Shown here: positions 54,290-63,608 of the stretch, piece after piece
Numbering within the stretch: position 1 is the stretch's first letter
Layout of the letters: each line of letters starts with the position of its first letter
NCBI GenBank assembly: GCA_020055645.1
Contig: CM034546.1
Span: 76,756,001 to 76,820,000 of the forward strand
Direction of reading: 5' to 3'
Length of the DNA: 64,000 nucleotides
DNA from: Tomocerus qinae
Lineage: Eukaryota; Arthropoda; Collembola; Entomobryomorpha; Tomoceridae
Position numbers and translations under genes: made by a program
The notes under the pieces: model-generated
What the model was told of the DNA's origin: nothing
What the model saw: only the letters and a program-made list of their open reading frames with translations
The model's database searches: none

Positions 54290-55748
54290 TTTATTGTCAC
54301 ACCACATCAAATACCTACATAATTAATTTACAAAATGAAATACATTCAAATAGGATTTTTCTATACCTACTCTCAAATTGTAAACAAATGGTATCTAATC
54401 ACTAATGCGTGATCGATAAAAATTACGACAATTATTATTAACTATTTGAATCCTAGTAGCTGAAGTGTGCTAGAAAAATGTTAAAATAAGTAAATTTCTA
54501 CGACAGCGTATTGGCCCGAATTTCATAGTCCGTTGATTATTTGGTAGGCCAATTAGTAGATGCCTAAGCGTGTCGAAATGTAAGATAAAATCAGTTAAGA
54601 TATTCGAGTCCTTACTCATTAGTTACAAAATAATACTGACATAACTATAACGGTCAATTATAAAGCAATAAGGAGATACATACAACGGTCAACAGTACGT
54701 TTATACAGTAGAAGATACTGTAGGATTTAATAATATTTATGTAAGTTGTTAACCATTTACGACAGAAGAATAATATTATTATAGTTATAAGTATGTTATT
54801 ATTTGTCGTCATCAGTATATACTGACAATTATGAATTGCATGTAAAATCGATCTCGAATTAATTAAGGTTTAGATATGGTTTGAATATCTGGAAAGGTGA
54901 AAGCTCAGTGTGCGTATATGAAACTATGAAAGGAATAAAAAGGAATCTTTATGATGCTTTAGATTATTTTATTTCATGAAAATTTAAAAAAGCTAATTAT
55001 TTTTGGTTTATAGAAACATTAATTTTGGGGTCTTGAAAAACATAAAAATAATAAAAATAAAAACTGGTTAAATAGTTCAAAAAATATCCGTTCATTAGTG
55101 AACACAATAACTTCCAAAGAATTACCCGAATCATGACCAAAATTGTAACATAAACAAACCATAAACGAAACTCAATATATAATAACTAATAAAATAATCT
55201 CAACATTGAAAATCATAAAAATACTTAGTCGCAAAAATGAGGCACATATCAAGGGACATTTAATTACGCATATTTTTAAATACGCAAATCCCATAACAAG
55301 TTAATGTTGTTTAAAATCTCAATGATAAATTAGTTGGTACTGAAGGATGGTACACTGTTAACAATAAATATAATAACTTTTTGACCGAGGTCAAGTATCA
55401 AAATTCGAGGGGTACATCCGTGAAACATGCAGCAGCAATGGCCTGGAATATGCTTCCCAGAAACTGGGTTTATAAAGAAATGTCACTAAAAATGCTGACT
55501 GATCGTATAAAATAACTAATGATTTCTAAACGTAGTGAGGCATGGCATGTCTATCTATCATGTCTATGTATTAAGTTATGAAGAATAGTTAATTGCCCAA
55601 TACTGAGACATAAAAATTCAAAACTACTTGTTTTTATTGTGTATCATAATATTTATTTATTCATTACAGATATAAGAAATTCCACAAGATGAACAGAACT
55701 GTATTTTCATGAGATTATAGATTCTTCTGGCGTCTAGGTTGCAATTAT
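54290..55748. other. Spacer
   Basis: AT-rich. At about 55405-55516 a short plus-strand frame (AAAMAWNMLPRNWVYKEMSL, then a stop) has the WN-LP pattern common at the end of LINE reverse transcriptases and may be such a remnant. Nothing else was seen. Confidence 0.35.
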
Positions 55749-56096
55749 TCAGCCCGATTGTTGCAATTTATCCTTAATATTCTGATATTTACTTGGCGGT
55801 TTTACATGATGAGACACATCAACATTCCACCATGGGTTTGCTCGTGCTCCTTTATTTGGTTTGTCACTTTCTCCATCGGACATATCAGAAGGTATTGGAA
55901 GCAGGTAGCGTAGTTGGGTGCTGTAAGGTATAGGAGACCGTCTAAACCGGAATAATCTGTTCTCTATGACATTGTTAACCTCAGGCACTGAAATTACTTT
56001 GTTCCATATCTCCTCTTCTTTCTGTGCACACAATTGGAAATTTACACTAGAAAATAGAAGCAGTGCTACTGCAAAAGTAAATTCTGTCAGAGACAT
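55749..56096 (-). CDS. Secreted prepropeptide family, member 4
   Basis: 115 residues, single exon. Signal peptide MSLTEFTFAVALLLFSSVNF, then QLCAQ. The pro-segment is EEEIWNKVISVPEVNNVIEN. Furin-type site RFRR|SP. The mature start SPIPYSTQLRYLLPIP is followed by an acidic stretch, then ANPWWNVDVSHHV, and the C-terminus IKDKLQQSG. The closest relative is member 6 (60697-61095), including the 3' flank (TTTTTATTGTGTA...ATTTATTTATTCAT in both). A minus-strand AATAAATAA tract downstream serves as a likely polyadenylation signal. Confidence 0.75.
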   Translation of the reverse strand: MSLTEFTFAVALLLFSSVNFQLCAQKEEEIWNKVISVPEVNNVIENRLFRFRRSPIPYSTQLRYLLPIPSDMSDGESDKPNKGARANPWWNVDVSHHVKPPSKYQNIKDKLQQSG

Positions 56097-56206
56097 TTTT
56101 AACGGAGATTTAAGAGATGAACGGATGTGTACGTCTGCTCCTTTATGTATTTATAATAATAATAATGTGGACATTACCTATATATTGTCCAAACATTTTT
56201 CATTTC

Positions 56207-56300
56207 GAGTTTCACTTTTTTGCCTTTCGCTGTTTCACAATAAAGATGAATGTAATGTTATCTTTTATTAGTACAATTTTATTACTGTCATATTATGTAA
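56207..56300 (-). promoter_or_regulatory. Shared upstream elements of peptide gene 4
   Basis: On the minus strand: AGTGAAACTC (GAAACTC at 56213-56207, 117 bp before the ATG) and TTACATAA at 56300-56293. They have the same order and similar spacing as in genes 1-3. Confidence 0.5.
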
Positions 56301-56736
56301 CTTCTAAAACATTGTTAATGGCACAAACATCTTATTTTCAGAAGAAAACATTGTATTTCTGTCATTCCATATGTTGTCCCAGACTTTAAAAAATTGTGAT
56401 TTTATTTAAAAAGTCAATTTTTAGGTTCAGAGATTATAAACCTCAAACTTCATTATGAGTTCTTCCTCTTTGGTATCAAGTATGTCTGGCGTCTTTTGAA
56501 CGAGCCAATTTACATAATTACATCCGTTGTTATCAGACACGTATTTAATGGCGGCGCTGCAGTTCTAAGTTTGAATGAATGATAAATGGGATAAAATGGT
56601 CAAAATATTAATTATAATTAACAATAACTTTTACAAAGTTGCTTCAATTTTGTAAATTTCATCGTAAATTTTTTCATAAAGCGTCCATTTACCATTCAAC
56701 TTGCAAAAACTCCCAGTTTCCGGTTGAAGTAAGGTA

Positions 56737-56900
56737 CTGGTTGCCAGGGCCGCAGCCAGAAAACAATTTCGGGAGGGGCCCGACAAATAATAATTGAAAA
56801 TTAATACTATATTAAGGCAAAAATCCCTTTCTTTTCTTCGATTTCGGGGGGGAGGCCGGGCCCCCTGGCCCCCCCCCCTCGCTGCGGCCCTGCTGGTTGC
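56737..56900. mobile_element. hAT-type MITE with G/C-rich interior
   Basis: The 148-bp element 56745-56892 has ends CAGGGCCGCAGCC and GCTGCGGCCCTG. It has a perfect 8-bp target duplication CTGGTTGC (56737-56744, 56893-56900). Its right part contains long G and C runs. Confidence 0.92.
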
Positions 56901-57276
56901 ACAATTTAAAAATCGCTCCAAGAAATACACAGGCCATACCAGGATAGACCTATCCTAATTTAATTAAAATAATATAACATTGATAGATGTTTGTGCTACC
57001 TTACTTTAACCCAATTTTCTCTCGACTCGACTCACATGAATGAATTACATGCTTTAGAAATTACATCTATAATATAATCCTAGACTTGAAAAAAATTACC
57101 AATGTATGGTTGTCTTGGTAGGAGAACTTAGGAAATCTATATATTATGTAATGCAAAACCCTCTCCCCCATGTGTAACGCCAGTGCTGGCTGCAGCACTT
57201 TTGAGTATATCCTCCTCCCATCAACTGCACACGTAATATATGCATGTTCCTTAAACGCAAAATGCGCAAGCCCAAC

Positions 57277-57368
57277 TAATGTTTTTAATAATGTACCCCA
57301 ACGCATACCTTCATGTGCTAAATTTAGTACATGGAGGTATGCGTTGGGGTACATTATTGAAAACATTA
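57277..57368. mobile_element. TA-flanked hairpin MITE, copy 2
   Basis: The 88-bp element 57279-57366, bounded by TA, shares its ends with 13731-13881. It is almost wholly palindromic (ATGTACCCCAACGCATACCT and its inverse). Confidence 0.85.
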
Positions 57369-58174
57369 ATTCCTTTAAACAACCGAAAAGAGTCGTTTCA
57401 TAATATTGTAACGTTGTAACATCAAAACAATAGAAATTTACACAAGAAGGTTGAATGGTGGTGATTCGTGATTGAATGGAAATGATTGGCGAAAGGGGAC
57501 ATTTCGTAATGATCGTAACGTGACTTATTAAATAGCATTTCAAAATTTCTAATCCAAATTGGTTCTGTTATATCGACAAACTTTCAGAACTGGGTTTACT
57601 TTTTTACTACTCTATATTGATTCCTTTGGCAGTTGGCACACCTTTTTTATAGAGTTAAATAACAGTACTGGGTAACTAATTATTTATTCTTTAAAAATAT
57701 TTATTCGTAAGTTGTACTCTTTGAATTTGTACGTATTTCCAAAATCCCAGGGAGAATCTTATTTTTTGATTTAAAAAGGGAGCTGTTTCTGTTTGGTGAC
57801 TTTGTGGGATTATTTTCAAAAATGGAGTCTGAAATTGTTCCCTGAATTTGATGCTACGATCTACAGTTATTATTTTGGTGCAGGAAATTCCTGTTTATCA
57901 GGAAATTGGGGCTGCAGCTAATTTCAACAAACACAAGATAATAAAAGTATATTAATTTAAATATTTAAGAGTTTAAATATTTAAATTTACAAAGGTAACA
58001 TAATAACCTATTGGGATGTTATCGAAATTGTTTTTATTACTGTGAAGGGTGGCCTTCTGAATTTCTTTTGAGTACTAGATTTGCCCCTTAGCTGGGTTCA
58101 CTAGTAATATAATAATTACAATTGGCAAGATAAAATTGTGCATAAACAATACAAAATGGCAAAGGACAAAGAGT

Positions 58175-58181
58175 GAAACTC
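58175..58181 (+). promoter_or_regulatory. GAAACTC element of peptide gene 5
   Basis: AAAGAGTGAAACTC lies 112 bp before the ATG. The TTACATAA site of the sister gene 1 is not kept here; the aligned sequence reads AATTACAATTGG. Confidence 0.45.
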
Positions 58182-58286
58182 AACGAAATTTTTGTCTTAA
58201 CTTTAACAATGTGGCGATATGCAACTAAACAAAACGATGCATAATTTTTGTCTTTATCTATTTGAAATAACTGCCTGATCTGAATA

Positions 58287-58613
58287 ATGTCTTTGCTCGG
58301 AATAACTTTTGCGATAGTACTAACATTGGTTACCGTAGATTTTCAAATACATTCATATAGAGTAGGGGAGATATGGAAAGGCGAAATAGTTTCTGCTCCC
58401 AGAGTTCACAATGTTTTCGAAAGAAGACTTTTTCGAATTAAACGGTCTCCAATTGCGTACAGTACCCAAGGCCGTTACTTAGTTCCAGTTGTCTCTGAAA
58501 ATAACAATCGAAATCCACGACAATGGTGGAATTTTGGCGTGCCGCCTCGTGTAACTGTGAAACCGCCTCTGACCTATCAAGAACTTTTAGAAAAATTAAA
58601 GCAGCAAGGCTGA
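58287..58613 (+). CDS. Secreted prepropeptide family, member 5
   Basis: 108 residues, single exon, sister of member 1. Signal peptide MSLLGITFAIVLTLVTVDF, then pro-segment VGEIWKGEIVSAPRVHNVF. Furin-type site RIKR|SP. The mature start is SPIAYSTQGRYLVPV, then NNNRNPRQWWNFGVPPRV, and the C-terminal LLEKLKQQG. Polyadenylation AATAAA near 58737. Strong conservation of the site, the tyrosine-serine turn and WWN, against drift elsewhere, suggests selection on a processed peptide. Confidence 0.75.
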   Translation: MSLLGITFAIVLTLVTVDFQIHSYRVGEIWKGEIVSAPRVHNVFERRLFRIKRSPIAYSTQGRYLVPVVSENNNRNPRQWWNFGVPPRVTVKPPLTYQELLEKLKQQG

Positions 58614-59534
58614 CAAGTTAGAAAGTTGAACTCAAGCGGAAGAGGAAGCTATATTTTATTTACTAACAAGGAATCCACTTTCTTGGCAATGACATTAAAT
58701 TCCTTATTACGTAATTTGTATACCTTAATACTTAAAAATAAATTCGAATAATTTATCCAAACTTAAACTTGATCATCAACTTTTGAAACCATCTCTACCA
58801 TTTGTTTTCATAGTACTGCATACACACCATATTATTGACATTGACGGGCACGGTAAAAACAATCCGAAGGTAAGTTGGGAGAAGGTCAAGTCTTAACAGG
58901 CATCGAAAAAAATATTAATTTCCAGTTTAACAGGCCCCGCCTCGTGGCTAATTTCTACACTTTAGCTCCGGCCACTAGCCACCCCCTAGCACACTGTGGA
59001 ACCCTCCTGTAACGTTTTGGTCTAGGTAGAAAAACCTTAGAAGGCAGAAGAAGCATAGCTATGAAAGTAGGTACCCTACTAATGTTAAATTTCGAATTTG
59101 AAACCGCTATAACTGTAACACCGCACCTCGTCGGTCCTTCTTGCTTACAGACAATGTCAATATGGACAAGACGATTCTAATGATGTAAACTTCATCCAAA
59201 TGCGGCCAGCTGACATACATCAAAAATCAATTCGAAAATCTAAGTAGGGAATTGCGTGGTTAAGCTAAGGCCCCACCAGATAGCCTCGCAGATTTACTTG
59301 TCCTCACAGTCCCTATTCAACAGCACGTGTGCCTAGGCTGAGAACACATAAGCTCCTCCTACTATATAGTGTGGGCGAGCATAGTGTGGGCGGGGCGAAG
59401 GCCGATTTTCACAGTAACCAGGTCGCAAGAGATTTTCGATGCCTGGGCCAAAGCAGAAGATATTAATTGAAATCAATTTTAAGCCGAACCAAAAGATAAG
59501 TTAAAAGTTAGCGTAAAAACCGAATGGAAGTTAG

Positions 59535-60066
59535 CATGCCGGCAGGGTTGGCATTTATTTCACAATTCAATGACTTTATCTTGAAAAGTGAAATAAATGA
59601 AATTAAATGAAATTAATTGAAATAAAGAAATAAATTGAAATTAATGAAATAAAATGAAATAAAATGAAATTAATTGAAATAAAGAAATAAATTGAAATTA
59701 ATGAAATAAAATGAAATAAATAGGGATACATGGCATTTATTTCATTTTTCAAGTGAAATAAATGACTTTATTTCACCTCAGACAGATAAAATAAATGACT
59801 TTATTTCACCTCAGACAGGTGAAATAAATGACTTTATTTCACCTCAGACAGGTGAAATAAATGACTTTATTTCACCTCAGACAGGTGAAATAAATGACTT
59901 TATTTCACCTCAGACAGGTGAAATAAATGACTTTATTTCACTTTTTTGTATTTATTTCATTAATTTCACTTTTCAAAAAAAGCTAAAGTGAAATATTTCG
60001 TGAAATTAGGTCAATTTCTCTATTTATTTCAAGCGAAATATTTCACTTGCCAACCTTGCATACCGG
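59535..60066. mobile_element. hAT-type element filled with TGAAATAAA repeats
   Basis: Element 59543-60058 with ends CAGGGTTGGCA and TGCCAACCTTG. The 8-bp target duplication is CATGCCGG/CATACCGG (one mismatch). The interior has two halves: GAAATTAATTGAAATAAAG-type repeats at 59590-59720, and about five copies of a 33-bp unit GGTGAAATAAATGACTTTAT plus TTCACCTCAGACA at 59760-59945. Each unit is itself a small palindrome. Confidence 0.88.
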
Positions 60067-60266
60067 TCACACCAAGCACGTATCCAGGAATTTGACCAAG
60101 GGGGGGCCCACCAAAATATATTGGTAAAATAAAGACATATTCGCGCGAAGCGCGAAAATTTTTTGGATTTTTAACCTTTTTTGACAAAACAATCACCTTT
60201 TTCTGAAAATTTAGGGGGGGCCCGGGTCCCCCCGGCCCCCCCTCTGGATACGTGCTTGGGTCACAC
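60065..60266. mobile_element. hAT-type MITE adjoining the previous element
   Basis: Element 60073-60258 with ends CAAGCACGTATCCAG and CTGGATACGTGCTTG and a perfect 8-bp duplication GGTCACAC (60065-60072, 60259-60266). Same family as 16823-16968. Its left duplication overlaps the right duplication of the neighbouring element by two bases, so it landed just outside that element. Confidence 0.92.
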
Positions 60267-60696
60267 TATGTGTCGTAATTCAAACAAGGCAAAGTCTATA
60301 TTATTTGTAGATCCGCCACGGTGTGACATTAAAGCAACCCATGTCATCTGGTTTAAATGGAAATCGGACCTAGCTCCGTTCCCCATTAAAAGCTACGCCC
60401 TTGCAACCCCGTGGAAAATCAGGATCCAAAAGAATTTGGGAATGATTTTTCGACGGCGTCCATTACACCTGCTGTCTTTATTGTAGTTAAGATGGGCAAC
60501 CTTTCGGTTTATATCTAATAATCTAAGTCCATTTCTCTTTTGCTTAATGCTAAAATAGAAGTTCAAAATGGGTTGTTTTTATTGTGTAATATTTATTTAT
60601 TTATTCATCAAATATATATATCAGAAACTCCACAAAATGAGCAGAAGTGTATTTGCATGTAATTGTGAATTCTTCCGGCTTCTAGATTCCAATTAT

Positions 60697-61095
60697 TCAG
60701 CCTGATTGTTGCAACTGATTTATAAGATCCTGATACTTTCCCTTTCCTGGTTTCGGTCTTACATGGTGAGACACGTCAACATTCCACCATGGGTTTCCTT
60801 GGTATTCTTTCCATGGCTTTGGCTTTGGCTTTGGCCTTGGCTTTGCGTTTCTTGACATTGGTTTATCAATTACCTCATTGTGCGTGTCAGGTATTGGAAG
60901 CAGGTAGCGTAGTTGGGTGCTGTAGGGTATCGGAGACCGTCTAAACCGAAATAGTCTGTTCTCTATGATATTGGTAACCCCGGGGGCTGAAATTACTTTG
61001 TTCCATATCTCTTCTTCTTTCTGTGCACACAATAGAAAATCTACAGTAGATAATATAATTACTGCTACTGCAAAAGTAAATCCTGTCAGAGACAT
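60697..61095 (-). CDS. Secreted prepropeptide family, member 6
   Basis: 132 residues, the longest member, single exon. Signal peptide MSLTGFTFAVAVIILSTVDF then LLCAQ. Pro-segment EEEIWNKVISAPGVTNIIEN. Furin-type site RFRR|SP. Mature start SPIPYSTQLRYLLPIP. An inserted basic Lys/Pro repeat (PRPKPKPKPW) not found in the others precedes GNPWWNVDVSHHVRPKPG, and the end is INQLQQSG. Sister of member 4, in the same direction. It lies 0.6 kb from the cecropin-like gene, also on the minus strand. Confidence 0.75.
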   Translation of the reverse strand: MSLTGFTFAVAVIILSTVDFLLCAQKEEEIWNKVISAPGVTNIIENRLFRFRRSPIPYSTQLRYLLPIPDTHNEVIDKPMSRNAKPRPKPKPKPWKEYQGNPWWNVDVSHHVRPKPGKGKYQDLINQLQQSG

Positions 61096-61181
61096 TATTA
61101 ACCGGGAGAGATGTAAACTGAGAAGTAGATCTGTACATATCTGTGTTTATATAGGAATGTATTGCCGAAATATTTTTAATC

Positions 61182-61318
61182 GAGTTTCGCTTTTGGCCCT
61201 TCGCTATTAGCCCAAGTTATCTTATTGGTACTACTTTATTACTGCCATATTATGTAACTTCTAAAACATTGTACAATATAACTCATATACCATAGCCATT
61301 GGATGCCATATTATGTAA
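61182..61318 (-). promoter_or_regulatory. Shared upstream elements of peptide gene 6
   Basis: On the minus strand: AAAGCGAAACTC (GAAACTC at 61188-61182, 93 bp before the ATG), TTACATAA at 61257-61250 and again at 61318-61311. A unit of about 60 bp, CAATGTTTTAGAAGTTACAT, is duplicated here. Confidence 0.5.
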
Positions 61319-61710
61319 CTTCTAAAACATTGAATATTATTAATGGTGTAAAACTCGTATACCCTTGTCAATGAATGACTTGATTGTGGAGAAGAGAAAA
61401 TGTGTAATTATGGTTTTCTGCTATACATTTTTAAAGAATACAATGGCATTCTTTCACTTCATAGTCAAAGGCTTTCAAAAATGAGATTTTATGCGTAGGT
61501 ATGAGTAATAAGAAATTATTCCATTTATGCTATATTGGCATTAATTGGCTGACAAATTTTATAACAATGACTTTATTTTTTAAAGCCTTTACATTTGCCA
61601 TTCATGATGGCAAAGAAATAGAATGTCGTAAGACAATCATAATACAATACTAAATCAGAGTTTACACCGGACAATAGTTATATGGTTATTTATATTATGA
61701 TCTTCGCAAT

Positions 61711-62250
61711 TTAGTGCTGAATTTTCTTTCCAGCTTTTTCCAACTTTTTACCTAGAGCTATGAAAAGAGTTTTTTAAGTGTCGAATAAAAGATTAGGTGC
61801 GTTATAACACAATAAACTTGTCATTTTGTGTAAAATGTGTAAAATACCTTTTTTAAAACGAGACCATTTCCCCTTCTTTTTTGTTGGGCTGGTAGTAGGA
61901 ACTGGTTCAGGGGTAGCGGTCTCATCAATGGATTGCTTTTTCATCCTGTGGATGATAATGATTTCATCACCGTCAAAATGTTGCTGTTGTTAAATGAACA
62001 TGAAATGAAAAAAATGAAAATGGTTAATTAATACTTATTGAAATATTTTATCATATTAGGTCCGCACAAATGATGGCCAATGCATGCCTTTCTTTTTAGG
62101 GTTGCCAAAATGGAACTCTAAGTGATAAGATAAGATAATAGATAAAAATTAATAATGCTAGAGTATTTTACTTACATTAGTATCAGCGTCTGATAGTGAA
62201 GGGACAAACACTAAAAACAGTGTGGACAGCAAAACAATCGACGGATACAT
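61711..62250 (-). CDS. Cecropin-like antimicrobial peptide precursor, three exons
   Basis: 85 residues from exons 62250-62176, 61983-61848 and 61757-61711; all GT-AG, phases 0 and 1 match. Signal peptide MYPSIVLLSTLFLVFVPSLS (1-20). The pro-segment with acidic and Pro/Thr-rich stretches (QHFDGDEIIIIHRMKKQSID, then ETATPEPVPTTSPT) lacks cysteine. The cationic C-terminus KKKGKWSRFKKALGKKLEKA, then GKKIQH, has Trp near its start and regular Lys spacing that makes an amphipathic helix, as in the N-terminal helix of insect cecropins (G-W-L-K-K-x-x-K-x-x-E-x-x-G). It is shorter than a typical cecropin and has no second hydrophobic helix. Expected role: membrane-disrupting defence peptide secreted into the haemolymph or gut. 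An inverted GAAACTT lies about 100 bp upstream (62350-62356), a weak match to the element before the neighbouring peptide genes. Confidence 0.72.
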
Positions 62251-63608
62251 ATTGATTATTTCTTTTTAGAAAACTTATATTCTCAAGCAATGCATTACAC
62301 TGACTTAAAGCAACAATACAAATACAATGAAAATAAAAGGCGTGACACTGAAACTTGACGGAATATCTGGCTTCATAAAGTCATAAAATTTATCATACTT
62401 ATTAATTAGCATAACCTTTCATGCTCAATTTCCGTAAATACATAACCAGGGAACTATATACTTTATACTTCTAAACTTAAATCAACGAGCATTTATGTGG
62501 CTTCGGCGTCAGTGCTGAAATATTGTTTTGAAGTATTTGGTGAATTGGAACGTATTGCATTGCTATTGGCACAAAAAATAAAAATACTAAATCAGATGTT
62601 CACAATTTTGGTCTAGTACTGATCTCGTTGTACTGCAACCCTGTTAACAATATTTAACCTTCCTAACATTTTATTAGGCAATGTGAAAATACTTAATTTA
62701 ATTATATATTTTCAAAAGTTGTACCTAGTGCATGGTGTTTTAGCAGGTACAAAACACGGAAGTGTTTACTAACGTTCATTAGTCATAGTTAATTATTGGA
62801 AATAAATCGAATGACGCAAATTCATTCTAGGAAAGTGAAACTACAAATATTTTTTGCCATGTTTCTGGTTTGCATGCCTCCTTCAATTATTTCTAAAATT
62901 TTAAATCTCATAGTAAATTAAGGATATGTAGGGTACGTTGTGATACTACGTGAATGGAAAAAAATGACCTTGAGTCCATTTTGCTCTCTTGTCGCAATAA
63001 ATTACAATTTATTTTTAAAATATAATTTATTTTGGAAATATGGGAATAATGCTTATCTCACAGAGATAATTTATCCATGTAAAATTAATCAATCGTTTAA
63101 CTAAAAGTCAAAAATATTTTTAAGCCAGTAAGAAGTTCTATAATGATTACACTGTGTTTACATTACATGACTATTATGGCATAAATTTCTCTTTTGCGGT
63201 CATAGAATAACATTTTGAGAAAATGGGAAAATAATTGGCAACTAGGGCGTTGACTAGAAAATATTTCATTTTACAATTACAAAGTAATATTTTACAAGAA
63301 ACATAAAATTAAGTCAAAACTCAAGCAAAGTTAAAAATGTCAATGAGATGAAGATTTTATAATTCACAGAAATGTATGAACTTTGTATATTAATGTTCGC
63401 GGGTGAAGAAAGGTATCTGGGGTAAATTTAATGTTAAAAAGTCGACTATAAATTATCGATACTGATTCGAATTTGATAAAGCTAAAATCACCGATAGGGA
63501 ATTAATTCAAATTATAATCGTCAAAGTTATAGTAATAGTAAGATAAATATAATTTATAAATAAGTATATTTGCATCTATAAGTATTGTAAATACTGTTCT
63601 GACAAACT
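62251..63608. other. Spacer between the cecropin-like gene and the phosphatase
   Basis: AT-rich. Its left end is the cecropin-like promoter and its right end is the 3' flank of the phosphatase gene. No gene or repeat was recognised. Confidence 0.4.

Larger units (their letters stand above)
51925..54300. repeat. Segmental duplication, right copy (peptide gene plus apyrase)
   Basis: Same order and direction as 27110-30440: promoter, peptide member 3, apyrase 2. Introns match in place, phase and much of their sequence. Confidence 0.85.
56301..58286. other. Spacer between peptide genes 4 and 5
   Basis: Holds two MITEs (56745-56892, 57279-57366). The 158-codon minus-strand frame at 57067-57543 runs across the second MITE and is not a gene. 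Confidence 0.45.
58614..60696. other. Spacer between peptide genes 5 and 6
   Basis: From 58614 to 59534 there is no recognised gene. It then holds two hAT-type elements side by side (59543-60058, 60073-60258). The 101-codon frame at 60181-60486 starts inside the second element and is not a gene. Confidence 0.45.

Noticed and set aside
57067..57543. 158-codon minus-strand frame
   Set aside because: Runs through a hairpin MITE and has no recognisable protein features.
60181..60486. 101-codon frame
   Set aside because: Begins inside a hAT MITE with G/C runs; not a gene.
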